25,316 nt of DNA from Hydnum rufescens UP504 (taxonomy: Eukaryota > Basidiomycota > Agaricomycetes > Cantharellales > Hydnaceae), in contig MU129324.1 in assembly GCA_014904985.1 (NCBI GenBank), positions 1 to 25,316 on the forward strand, read 5' to 3'. This document shows, one piece after another, positions 1-8,543 of the stretch (position 1 is the stretch's first letter; each line of letters begins with the position of its first letter). The translations under genes and the position numbers were made by a program. The notes beneath the pieces were generated by a model. That model saw nothing but the letters and a program-made list of their open reading frames with translations, was not told where the DNA came from and ran no database searches.

Positions 1-5
1 TCAAG

Positions 6-54
6 GGACCCTTTGGGTCCTCTCCTGTGCAGTAAAAGCCGACCCAAAGGGTCC
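6..54. repeat. Short perfect inverted repeat at window start
   Basis: The 14-base arm GGACCCTTTGGGTC at 6-19 is the exact reverse complement of 41-54, with a 21-base loop. Each arm is itself nearly palindromic. The repeat lies upstream of the first hairpin-intron module. It could be the hairpin of another, truncated module or a small foldback element; the window edge prevents a decision. Confidence 0.7.
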
Positions 55-140
55 AAATCTATCTGCCTGAGGTGCAGGTGGATGCTTTTTGGGTTCCAGC
101 AATTGCTGGTGTTGAGTTTCATCTTCTTTTGCAACTACAT

Positions 141-157
141 GACCACCACCACCACCC
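141..157. repeat. ACC/CCA trinucleotide microsatellite
   Basis: A short run of CCA repeats on the plus strand (TGG on the other), with one irregular copy at its right end. It gives a histidine or proline run in some frames. It lies in exon-like DNA upstream of the first intron module and shows no other signal. Confidence 0.6.
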
Positions 158-216
158 ACTGAAGCAGCAACCACTGACCTGGCAGCCAACAACTGCCTAG
201 AAAGGCAACCAGGTAA

Positions 217-362
217 CCACACACCTGCCAATGTGGGTGTGTGGTCATGTAAGGTGAGTTTTTTTTAATCATAATAGATACAACAGCACACAAAGAGCAG
301 CACAAGCTGCTCTTTTTGCACTGCTTTGGATTTTTGTCACTAACCTACTTTCATTATTCTAG
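217..362 (+). other. Hairpin-intron module A (intron 254-362)
   Basis: An exonic hairpin at 217-244 has arms CCACACACC and GGTGTGTGG. Nine bases later comes AAG followed by the donor GTGAGT at 254. Inside the intron a second hairpin (arms 292-301 and 307-316, AAAGAGCAGC/GCTGCTCTTT) is followed by CTAAC and a pyrimidine-rich stretch ending in TTCTAG at 362. The intron would be 109 nt, with consensus fungal donor, branch point and acceptor. That it is spliced is inference; the hairpins and the splice-site consensus are seen directly. Confidence 0.6.
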
Positions 363-921
363 ATCATGGCCTGGTCCCAGGCATGGCAACAACTTGCCAA
401 ATGATGAGGCCCTGAACAGCAGGGGCCCAAACAACAATGTGCAAGACAATGCAACAGACAATAATGCACCCAATGTGACAGATGGCAATGCACCAAGTGA
501 CAACACAACAGACAATGGTGCGACAAATGACAGCATGATGGACAATGGCACAACAGATGATGGCATGACAAATGATGGCATGACAGACGATGGTGCAACA
601 AACAATGGTGCAACAAACAACGGTGCAACAAACAACGGTGCAACAAACAACAGCACAACAGATGATGGTGCGACAAACAACAGTGTGACAGATGATGGCA
701 CAACAGATGACAGTGCAACAGATGACGGTGTGACAGACGATGACATGATAAACGACAGTGTGACAAATGACAGCATGACAGATGACAGCGTGACAGACAA
801 TGGTGTGACAGATGACAGTGTGACAGATGACAACATGCCCAATAAGTGGCCCAAGGAACCACACACCCACTGTGGTGGGTGTGTGGTACTATATAAGGTG
901 GTGAGTCCCCCCCCCAAATAG
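316..921 (+). CDS. Open frame with degenerate pentapeptide repeats (likely exon 363-900)
   Basis: This 201-codon open frame spans the minisatellite at 505-834 and encodes about 22 pentapeptides of the form A/V/M/T-T-D/N-D/N-G/S, very rich in Asp, Asn and Thr. The frame begins inside predicted intron A and runs a few codons into predicted intron B, so the likely coding part is the exon 363-900. Spliced to the exon before 254, it could start at an ATG in the exonic hairpin; spliced to 1003, it meets a stop after three codons. No signal peptide, membrane segment or known domain is visible. Variation between units changes residues but never introduces a stop, which either reflects coding constraint or follows from a 15-base period being a multiple of three. 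It may be non-coding. Function unknown. Confidence 0.35.
   Translation: MHCFGFLSLTYFHYSRSWPGPRHGNNLPNDEALNSRGPNNNVQDNATDNNAPNVTDGNAPSDNTTDNGATNDSMMDNGTTDDGMTNDGMTDDGATNNGATNNGATNNGATNNSTTDDGATNNSVTDDGTTDDSATDDGVTDDDMINDSVTNDSMTDDSVTDNGVTDDSVTDDNMPNKWPKEPHTHCGGCVVLYKVVSPPPK
505..834. repeat. 15-bp minisatellite, 22 units
   Basis: Twenty-two contiguous 15-base units of the form GYRACARAYRAYRGY-like sequence run without an indel; the block of four near 595-655 is the most uniform. Less regular units extend left to about 450. The 15-base period keeps one frame open across the whole array. Arrays like this expand and shrink by slippage or unequal crossing over. Confidence 0.85.
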
Positions 922-1002
922 ATACAGCTGCACACAAAGAGCAGCAGCTGCTGCTCTTTTTGTGCTGGTTTTTATTTCTAACTAATGTATATATCTTTCC
1001 AG
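858..1002 (+). other. Hairpin-intron module B (intron 901-1002)
   Basis: The exonic hairpin (about 859-886) has CCACACACCC and GGGTGTGTGG arms. It is followed by TATAAG and a doubled GTG with the donor GTGAGT at 901. The intronic hairpin at 935-961 pairs CAAAGAGCAGCAG with CTGCTGCTCTTTTTG. CTAACTAAT at about 979 serves as branch point, and the acceptor is TTTCCAG ending at 1002. Intron length is 102 nt. The architecture matches module A although the stem sequences differ. Confidence 0.6.
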
Positions 1003-1207
1003 GTTGTTGGCTGACCCACAACCAATGAACAAGACAGATGCTAGCCAAGTAAAGACCCGCCAAATGAACCCTGAGCCTTGAAATGACAGCCCACCACACA
1101 AACACATGCTAGATGCCAAAGGCTACATGCCAAATGAACATCGCATGGGTGAAGGACCACGCACCAAAGACACAAAATGATGCAGAGCCAACAAGTGGCC
1201 CCAGGAA

Positions 1208-1336
1208 CCACACACCTGCTGCAGTGGGTGTGTGGTACTCCAAGATGAGTTATTTTTATTTTTGTGGCACAAGAAGAGCAGCATAAGCTGCTCTTCTTGC
1301 AATGCTTAATGTTTAACTAATGCCCTTATTTTCTAG
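1208..1336 (+). other. Hairpin-intron module C (donor degenerate, 1245-1336)
   Basis: The exonic hairpin, arms CCACACACC and GGTGTGTGG around CTGCAG, is followed by CCAAG and ATGAGT at 1245, so the donor has lost its invariant G. The intronic hairpin (1270-1297) pairs AAGAAGAGCAGC with GCTGCTCTTCTT. TTAACTAAT and an acceptor TTCTAG ending at 1336 are kept. As drawn, this copy should not splice at the conserved place. Confidence 0.5.
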
Positions 1337-1477
1337 ATCTTGAACCCCACAGGAACCCCCAACACCAAACCCACAACCTGAAACCCACGAACTGAAGCCT
1401 GTGACCTGAAGCCCTGCGACCCCAAACCCACCAAGCCAAACCAAACCTCATGAATGAAACTGTGAACATGCAAGTAC

Positions 1478-1575
1478 CTCACACCTGCTGCAGTGGGTGT
1501 GTGGTACTCTCAAGGTAAGTTTTTCTTTCTAGGGCTACAATCACACAAGAAGAGCAGCCACAGGCTGCTCTTCCT
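1478..1575 (+). other. Hairpin-intron module D (3' part decayed)
   Basis: The exonic hairpin resembles module C, but the 5' arm is damaged by a CTC in place of CAC. It is followed by CTCAAG and a strong donor GTAAGT at 1515. The intronic hairpin at 1546-1573 pairs AAGAAGAGCAGCC with GGCTGCTCTTCC. No convincing CTAAC or acceptor follows in the expected 40 bases, so the 3' half appears lost or changed. Confidence 0.45.
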
Positions 1576-1629
1576 GGGTGCATGGGTGAGCCTAGTGTAT
1601 ATAATAATAGTAAATAAATAATCCTAATG

Positions 1630-1769
1630 GCTAGGGGCCCCTGGGCTGCTTGACCAGCCCCCTCAATTGAATTTCAGGGGCCACTGGGGGCCCCTGGGTC
1701 TGATATCTAGTTAGACCATATAAATGCAACCTTTGAAGTATCTAGTTAGATACCAATAATTGGCTGACC
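1630..1769. other. GGGGCCCC-rich spacer before the copia remnant
   Basis: This stretch has repeated GGGGCCCCTGGG words near 1636-1655 and 1680-1700 and a repeated ATCTAGTTAGA near 1710 and 1741. Similar GGGGCCC words recur at about 4482, 7733 and 7756. It may be the decayed 5' untranslated region or LTR edge of the copia element, but no LTR boundary could be fixed. Confidence 0.3.
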
Positions 1770-3455
1770 AGGCTGCATTGGCTACATATATGGAACAGAG
1801 CCAAAACCAAATGGATCTGATGTTAAGGCATTAGAGAACTGGACAGTAAAGGACCAGGACACCCACCTTCAGGTCACACTCACCCTGGAGGATGTTCCCT
1901 TACTTGGCATAATTGATCTCACCAAGTCAAAAGCCATATGGGATGCCCTTTTGTCATGCTATGATGGAAAAGGTCTTCAGAGTGTTGCCTACCTCATGAC
2001 CAAGGTATTCTGAAGTCAAATGAGTGACTCTCAAGACCTCCAGATGCAAATCAATAAGCTATGCACCTATGTGAGCAGACTCAGCTCACTTGGCCACCCA
2101 TTGGACAATAAAATGTTTGCAGTCACTATAATCCTATCTCTCCCTCCTTCATACTCCACTCTCCAAACCATAATCTCTGCAACCTCAGGTGATAGACTCA
2201 ACTCCCAGGAAGTCATCAGTACTATCCTCACTGAAGAACAGTGGAGATGCAATACTGGCAATAAAGGTTTAAAGGCATGCACTGGAAAAACTGGCAAGTC
2301 AAACAAGCCAAAAGGCAACCAACTGACATGCTCTAACTGTAAGAAGCTGGGCCACACCAAGGAGAAGTGCTGGGTACCTGGAGGTGGTGCTGAGAAGGAG
2401 AAGGGAAAGTTGACCAAAAAGGTGAAGGATAAGAAGGTGAAAGTCGCAGACACCAGAGACGAGAGTGACACCCTCAAGATCTTTATCACTGATGTTAGTT
2501 TGCATGGTTACAAGGCATTTGTGGATAATGAGCACAACAATACATGGATCATTGACTCTGGGGCCTTGGCTCACATGTCCTCCCATCTCAACTGGTTTGA
2601 AACATACAGACCAATATCACCTGTGTGAAAAGTATGGCTCAGTGACAATTGTCACATAAATGCAGTTGGAGAGGGTCAGATTCAAGTTCAACTCAATATC
2701 GATGGAACTTGAAAAGTCAATGGCCTATTTCAGCATGTTCTATATGTCCCAGACCTGAATGGAAGTCTACTGTCAGTCCATAAACTCACCAATGATGGTC
2801 ACATCATGGAGTTTGAGGGGAGCAACTGCACTAATTGAAATAAATCTACTTGCTGAGTTATTGCCCAAGCCAAACTGGTCAATGGCCTATATATACTTGC
2901 AGCCTTGATTCTGAATGCAGAAAAGGCAAAGATATCAACTGTTAGTGACAATGATCTTCCTGTTGCTACCATTGCCTGAGCCTCCAACTCGTCAAAAGCA
3001 ACCCTTAACACATGGCATCACTGACTTGGTCACATAAATACTGACTACATCCTGAGAATGGTTAAGAACAGCATGGTCAATGGGATGTCAATTGTTCCTG
3101 ACATGAAAGAGAAGCCTGACACTATATGCTCAGGTTGTCTACATGGGAAACAGACCTGACAACCAATTCTGTCTGAGACCAAAACTCATGCAACTGAAGT
3201 GCTGGGTCATGTCTACTCTGATGTATGTGGTCTGATGTCTACCCAAAGCTGGGAAGGACATCAGTACTATATGACCATTATGGATGATCACTCTTGCTAT
3301 TCCTGGATACTCTTCTTGAAGCACAAGAATGAAGTCTTCACACACTTCAAAGAGTGGCTTGCATGGGCAGAGAATGAGTCCAGCAAACATCTAAAGTGAT
3401 TATGCAATGATGGTAGTGGCAAGTATGTCTCCTCTGAGTTTCTCAAGTTCCTCAG
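1770..3455 (+). pseudogene. Ty1/copia gag-protease-integrase, 5' part, decayed
   Basis: One frame runs from about 1770 to 3455 without any frameshift. In order it shows a Gag domain (LENWTVKDQD region and the SYSTL motif near 2150), a CCHC zinc knuckle CSNCKKLGHTKEKC (about 2329-2370), an aspartic protease site WIIDSGALAHMSS (about 2545), a GAG-pre-integrase segment TWHH-stop-LGHIN (about 3010) and the start of the integrase core (VYSDVCG and TIMDDHSCYSWI, 3211-3310). Nine in-frame stops lie at 2011, 2626, 2710, 2836, 2854, 2977, 3022, 3157 and 3397, and every one is TGA. Several fall where the family has a conserved arginine, which points to CGA to TGA change. The frame stops at 3455 at a transposon insertion and resumes at 8544. 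Reverse transcriptase and RNase H are not found. Confidence 0.9.
3451..3455. repeat. Target-site duplication CTCAG, left copy
   Basis: CTCAG here abuts the left end TGTCAGG of the inserted element and recurs at 8544-8548 after its right end CCTGACA. Taking out the element plus one copy leaves the copia integrase in one continuous frame. Confidence 0.85.
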
Positions 3456-4060
3456 TGTCAGGGTGACACTGCTGTCAAAGCCACAAACAGAAAGAGGAAA
3501 GAGATTAATTAACCACACACTATTGCAGTGGGAATCCTGAGTATACACCACACAAGGGACACACAAGTCTCGCACCTATCGCAGTGGGAATCCTGAGAGA
3601 TCAAAACTGGTGATCCCCCAACTGCAAAGGGCTATAGGTACTACTTCCTGCACACAGCCACCAGCCTTCCAGAGCCTTCCACCATCTTCCATAACCTTCC
3701 AGATCCTCCTAGAGCACAGCCTCCACAGCCCATCAGTCAGCCCACACAGCCACCATCACTAAGCCTCACTAAGCTGACGCAGCCATGTTACAAATCCTGT
3801 GCACACCTCCACATGGCTATGCCCCAACTTCCATATGTATCCCCCTTAGCATATGTATTTCCAAGGCAGTGTATGCCTGGGTACTCCAAAGGTGTCCAAG
3901 GTGTCAAAGGATCATAATGATGCTGATGGAGTAGGGATTGGGACAGGTGGGGTGGATTCAGGGACTGGGGGTGGAGGAGGAGGAGGGGGAGTCTGGATTG
4001 GCAACTCCATGGACTCATGTGGGGAGCAAGGGAATGACAGGTGCTGACAAGGGCGCCAAT
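3456..4060. other. Left flank of the inserted element, no gene seen
   Basis: This part contains two copies of the phrase GCAGTGGGAATCCTGAG (about 3525-3541 and 3581-3597), preceded by CCACACACTATT and CGCACCTATC. It also holds a run of CCTTCCAGAG-like words (3667-3700) and a G-rich GGTGGAGGAGG stretch near 3967-3990. The short open frames here have no domain signature. The 3505-3541 phrase resembles a broken exonic hairpin of the intron modules. Confidence 0.4.
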
Positions 4061-4327
4061 GCTGCCACTGGTTGACTACCCCAGCCTGGTCAGCCATATA
4101 GAGGGACCTTAAAAGGAGGGACACGTTGATGACTTAGGTAGGCCTAAATGGCTGAAAATCAAGTTTGATGTCAAGTGATGATCAAAAAGCTGAATTTGAC
4201 AACTGGCAATTACAATTTGACAATATTTTGACATCAAGCAATGTCAAGTGCCTCATTTATGGGCACTTTGCAAAATCTCAGTCAACAAAATTAATAATTA
4301 ATATATACACAAGATATACTGTATAAT

Positions 4328-5955
4328 AAAAATGCCTAAATGTGGTAATCAGATAGCCCAATGGGGATGGGTGCATTAGATAATATCCCATTACATTATA
4401 CAGTGTTTCCTATTTTAAAAAATGCCTAAATGTGGAAATTGGATGAAGTGCATCCAAAAAACATTTAAGCATCCAGCCCAATGGGGGCCCAGGACCAGGG
4501 GGAGGTGCCTGGGATAGATGGATGGGCCTCTAGGGACCCCAATAGAGTGAAAAAATCAGGCCCAGGGCCAATGATTAGTGCCTGAAACAATGAGAGCAGT
4601 AAAAACATCACTGGAACCACCGAAACTTGCCGAGAAATAAGCGCTGGGCGGATCGCTCTAAAGTTTGGCATGTGATTAGAGATTACCTCAATGCAAATCA
4701 TATAAAAATTTCAGCCAAATTCATGCATAGGTTATGGAGATATGAAGGAAACAACTCTGGACATTAAAAATTCATTTCCTCCCCAAGAAAAATAGCTGGG
4801 GACTTGAAAATTTGCACAGAGCATAACTACACAATGTACTAATTATGTGCAAAACATCAGCCCAATCTACCTACTTTAAGGGAGTGAACTGGACAATAGG
4901 TACCAGAAGCACTGGAAATTGCCAAAATGTGAGGAGTGCAAGGATCATTCTGAAATTTGGCATGTGATTAGATACTGTTTAGGCGAAGACCATATCAAAA
5001 TTTCAGCCAGATCCACTCAATAAGTACAGAGATATGAGGGAAACAAGTTTAAACATTGAAAATCAATTTACTCCCTCCACAGACAAGGTATGGACTTGAA
5101 ATTAGACATGGGTTATGATCATATAATTAACTAACCATGTGCAAAAATCAGCATATTCTGTTTGCTTCTAGACATTCAACTCCCTTTTCAGGCAAAAAGA
5201 GAACAACAAGCTACCATGAATGTTAAACACCTTAAATTACACCCAAAATAGGTGGAATGGGCTTATAATATTATAGCCCTGACTGTATCCAAAAATGGAA
5301 TCAATTGGATGTGTGGAAGTAGCTCAAATTGAGGGGGAGGGGGAGGAAGATCAAAAGTGAATTACATAAGATGTAGAGCAGGGGAGGCTCTGATATTACA
5401 CCACTGAGTTAATACATATATAGGGAGTGTACATGCCAGATATCAGCCCAACTGGACTCCATTTAGGCAGTGTTCCACAGGCCTCCCCCTAAACAACAAT
5501 TTCCTCCCAGAGCCTTCTATCCATGTAATTCCCCTGAAAATGCACACTTGGGTCATCCAAACACATCTATAGCATTCCTCAAAATTTCAGATTTATAACT
5601 CCAGTGTTAGAGTCTCCATAATATTTTCAAGTTTCACTGAGATACACCCTCCAGTTGGGACACTTCCAGGGCTCCAATCACTTTGAATTTTTGTAGTTCA
5701 CACCTGCTCATCATTTGAGGCTCAGCCCCACATTTTCAGCCCCTTCTGAGCACTTTTGACATTTGTCACATGACCAAGATCTTCCCCTCCCCCTGCTTCA
5801 CTCAGTCATCCAATTTGTGTGGACTTTGTTGCCATCTGTAGTAGTAGTGTGTGACAGTGCATGATTCAAATTTCAGGAGATTCCATGGAATATTGATTGA
5901 GTTATTCAAGAAACATTCTAGATCAATTCAATTTGGGGTCAGAACAGCAGTATTT
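4328..5955. repeat. Left arm of giant inverted repeat
   Basis: Compared with the reverse complement of 5961-7429, the inner part (about 4890-5955) is nearly identical. The 75 bases next to the centre match perfectly, and differences around 5470-5510 are mostly one- or two-base indels. Outward of about 4890 the match drops clearly, by eye to roughly three bases in four. Extra DNA without a counterpart on the right lies at about 4460-4600. The arm is AT-rich and non-coding. It has diverged internal direct repeats built on GGCTGAAATTTTGATAT and TTTCAGAATGATC phrases. Confidence 0.9.
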
Positions 5956-5965
5956 AGTGGAAATA
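5951..5965. repeat. Centre of the palindrome, 5-base loop
   Basis: TATTT (5951-5955) and AAATA (5961-5965) enclose the loop AGTGG. Pairing then extends outward for over a kilobase. As RNA, read-through would give a very long hairpin; as DNA, it could extrude a cruciform. Confidence 0.9.
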
Positions 5966-7429
5966 CTGCTGTTCTGACCCCAAATTGAATTGATCTAGAA
6001 TGTTTCTTGAATAACTCAATCAATATTCCATGGAATCTCCTGAAATTTGAATCATGCACTGTCACACACTACTACTACAGATGGCAACAAAGTCCACACA
6101 AATTGGATGACTGAGTGAAGCAGGGGGAGGGGAAGATCTTGGTCATGTGACAAATGTCAAAAGTGCTCAGAAGGGGCTGAAAATGTGGGGCTGAGCCTCA
6201 AATGATGAGCAGGTGTGAACTACAAAAATTCAAAGTGATTGGAGCCCTGGAAGTGTCCCAACTGGAGGGTGTATCTCAGTGAAACTTGAAAATATTATGG
6301 AGACTCTAACACTGGAGTTATAAATCTGAAATTTTGAGGAATGCTATAGATGTGTTTGGATGACCCAAGTGTGCATTTTCAGGGGAATTACATGGATAGA
6401 AGGCTCTGGGGAGGAAATTGTTGTTTAGGGGGGAGGCCTGTGGAACTGCCTAAATGGAGTCCAGTTGGGCTGATATCTGGCATGTACACTCCCTATATAT
6501 GTATTAACTCAGTGGTGTAATATCAGAGCCTCCCCTGCTCTACATCTTATGTAATTCACTTTTGATCTTCCTCCCACTCCCCCTCAATTTGAGCTACTTC
6601 CACACATCCAATTGATTCCATTTTTGGATACAGTCAGGGCTATAATATTATAAGCCCATTCCACCTATTTTGGGTGTAATTTAAGGTGTTTAACATTCAT
6701 GGTAGCTTGTTGTTCTCTTTTTGCCTGAAAAGGGAGTTGAATGTCTAGAAGCAAACAGAATATGCTGATTTTTGCACATGGTTAGTTAATTATATGATCA
6801 TAACCCATGTCTAATTTCAAGTCCATACCTTGTCTGTGGAGGGAGTAAATTGATTTTCAATGTTTAAACTTGTTTCCCTCATATCTCTGTACTTATTGAG
6901 TGGATCTGGCTGAAATTTTGATATGGTCTTCGCCTAAACAGTATCTAATCACATGCCAAATTTCAGAATGATCCTTGCACTCCTCACATTTTGGCAATTT
7001 CCAGTGCTTCTGGTACCTATTGTCCAGTTCATTCCCTTCAAGTGTGTGGATTGGGCTGATTTTTGGTACATAATTAGTACATTATATTGTATGGATTTGT
7101 GAAAATTTTCAAGTCTCTAACTATTCTGCAAGGGGAGGAAATGAATTTTCAATGTCCAGACTTGTTTGCCTCATATCTTCATAACCCCTGCACCAATTTG
7201 GCTGAAATTTTGATATAATTTGCATAGAAGTAGCATCTAAGTATGTACAAAATTTCAGAATGATCTGCTCAGTAGTTATTTGGATGTACCTCATCCAATT
7301 TCCGCATTTAGGCTTTTTTTAATAGGAATCATTGTATTATGTAATTGGCTATGATCCAAAGTTATTATAGAGTATCATCTAATCCACCCTTTTATATTGG
7401 TCTATCTAGTTACCACATTTAGGCTTTTT
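5961..7429. repeat. Right arm of giant inverted repeat
   Basis: This is the reverse complement partner of 4328-5955. Near-identity holds from the centre to about 7030; the outer 400 bases are diverged but still alignable up to the phrase ACCACATTTAGGC at about 7412-7424. Diverged direct repeats within the arm start near 6470, 6765 and 7050 (phrases GGCTGATATCTGG, GCTGATTTTTGCACAT, GCTGATTTTTGGTACAT). No coding potential is visible. Confidence 0.9.
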
Positions 7430-7567
7430 CATAGCAGCAGGTGACTTGCCTTTGAAACTGGGCAACTGCCAGTGTTGAGTCCCAGGTTCAATTTACCAGC
7501 AATTGCCAGAAAATTTTTTCTGTTGCGCGACACCACCATCTCGATCTACCAAGAGCCCAGGACAAGC

Positions 7568-7712
7568 CACCACACCCCAGTATAGACTGGGGTGTGGTGT
7601 TAAGGTATGTTATTATGATTTTAGCTACTCTAGTGCAAAAAGGGCAGCCTCTGGCTGCCCTTTTTGCACTACTATTGATTTTTTAAACTAACCTGTCAAC
7701 CCCCCATTATAG
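7568..7712 (+). other. Hairpin-intron module E (intron 7605-7712) inside the transposon
   Basis: The exonic hairpin has perfect 13-base arms at 7568-7580 and 7587-7599 around TATAGA. TTAAG and the donor GTATGT at 7605 follow. The intronic hairpin has perfect 19-base arms at 7631-7649 and 7653-7671 with loop TCT. CTAAC lies at 7688-7692 and the acceptor TTATAG ends at 7712. Intron length is 108 nt. It is the best-formed copy; its stem sequences differ from those of modules A-D, yet pairing is complete. Confidence 0.65.
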
Positions 7713-7765
7713 GATCCCCTAAGTGCTCACCCAGGGGCCCCCATCCCCTCTGGTGGGCCCCTCTG

Positions 7766-7803
7766 ACCCCTGCCCCACCCCTCCAGTGGTCTGGGGCAGG
7801 GGT
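7766..7803. repeat. GC-rich inverted repeat
   Basis: The 12-base arms ACCCCTGCCCCA (7766-7777) and TGGGGCAGGGGT (7792-7803) are perfect complements with a 14-base loop. The repeat lies just after module E, in a G/C-rich patch before AT-rich DNA. It could be a transcript hairpin; no further function can be read. Confidence 0.65.
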
Positions 7804-7839
7804 GGCCCCTCCTTTTTGCATGACTGGCACATGAGTGCT

Positions 7840-8060
7840 GGTCATGTGACCTATATTATATAATTGATTAGGTAGTAGTTAGGTAATAATTAATTAGATA
7901 ATATGTATATTAGGTAATACATATTATATAATATAATTAATTATGTCATCAATAAATTATGTAATATATTACATAATACTATTATTGTGTATCATTATGT
8001 CACCACTTTTTGGGTGAATTACATAATTTCCTATTTAGGCTATTATGTAATTGCATTTCC
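7840..8060. other. AT-rich tract with TTAGGTAATA and ATTATGTAAT words
   Basis: This is strongly AT-rich, low-complexity DNA with repeated TTAGGTAAT and AATTATGTAAT words. It includes a perfect 22-base palindrome at 7956-7977. No gene is seen. It lies in the right part of the inserted element, without an equivalent in the left part. Confidence 0.6.
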
Positions 8061-8543
8061 ATATTGGGAATCAACGGGCCCACTGACCCATTCAGGGGTG
8101 TCCCCGGGCATTCCAGGACCTATCCCAATACCCCCCAACCAAATATATCCATATGCTTCTGCTCACAGTGTTTGATTCTGCTCCAGAAAGATGGCTGGAT
8201 GTCAATTTGACATCCAAGGATTGTCAATTGACATCAAAGAAAAAATAGGCCTCTTAGGCTGACTAGATGAGGGATTTGTCCCGCCTATTAAGGTCAGCCC
8301 AAGTGGCTGACCAAGGTGACTACCCAGCCCATAGCCCACTGGTTGAGGCCCAATAGAACGAGGGAAATAATAATAAGAGAAATGCCAATAATGGCAAGGA
8401 TGACAATAACCCCCATAGTGAATGGAGGGAGAGAGGAGATGAGAGCATTTGAAGAAGTAGGCACCATATGATAGAGTCGATGAAGAATGATACTTTGATG
8501 GGTAAGTCCTTAGGCAGAAGCAAATGTCAATTTGATCCTGACA

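Larger units (their letters stand above)
3456..8543. mobile_element. 5,088-bp insertion with TGTCAGG...CCTGACA ends and a giant internal inverted repeat
   Basis: The element sits in copia integrase codons, bounded by perfect CTCAG duplications. Its ends are the 7-base inverted pair TGTCAGG and CCTGACA, and there are no other copies of these inside. Next inward, 4060-4200 on the left resembles the reverse complement of about 8215-8340 on the right. Further in lie the long arms 4328-5955 and 5961-7429. No transposase, reverse transcriptase or other recognisable protein is present, so it would depend on another element. TG...CA ends with a 5-bp duplication are typical of LTR retrotransposons or of solo LTRs. 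The nested inverted structure instead fits a foldback-type DNA element. The class is undecided. Confidence 0.75.

Noticed and set aside
505..834. CRISPR-like array
   Set aside because: Units are contiguous 15-mers with no spacers; it is a minisatellite.
354..1105. Three long minus-strand open frames across the minisatellite
   Set aside because: They are mirror readings of the 15-base repeat, low in complexity (Ser/Val, His/Leu/Cys, Ile/Val/Cys), as expected when a period of three multiplies keeps several frames open.
5941..5980. Transcription terminator hairpin
   Set aside because: The stem continues for more than a kilobase, so it is the centre of a large inverted repeat, not a local terminator.
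7440..7510. tRNA-like GAGTCCCAGGTTCAATTTAC
   Set aside because: It resembles a T arm, but no acceptor, D or anticodon arms could be placed around it.
3456..8543. Ordinary LTR retrotransposon with two LTRs
   Set aside because: The TG...CA ends and 5-bp duplication fit, but no second copy of either end and no direct long repeat was found inside; the repeats found are inverted.
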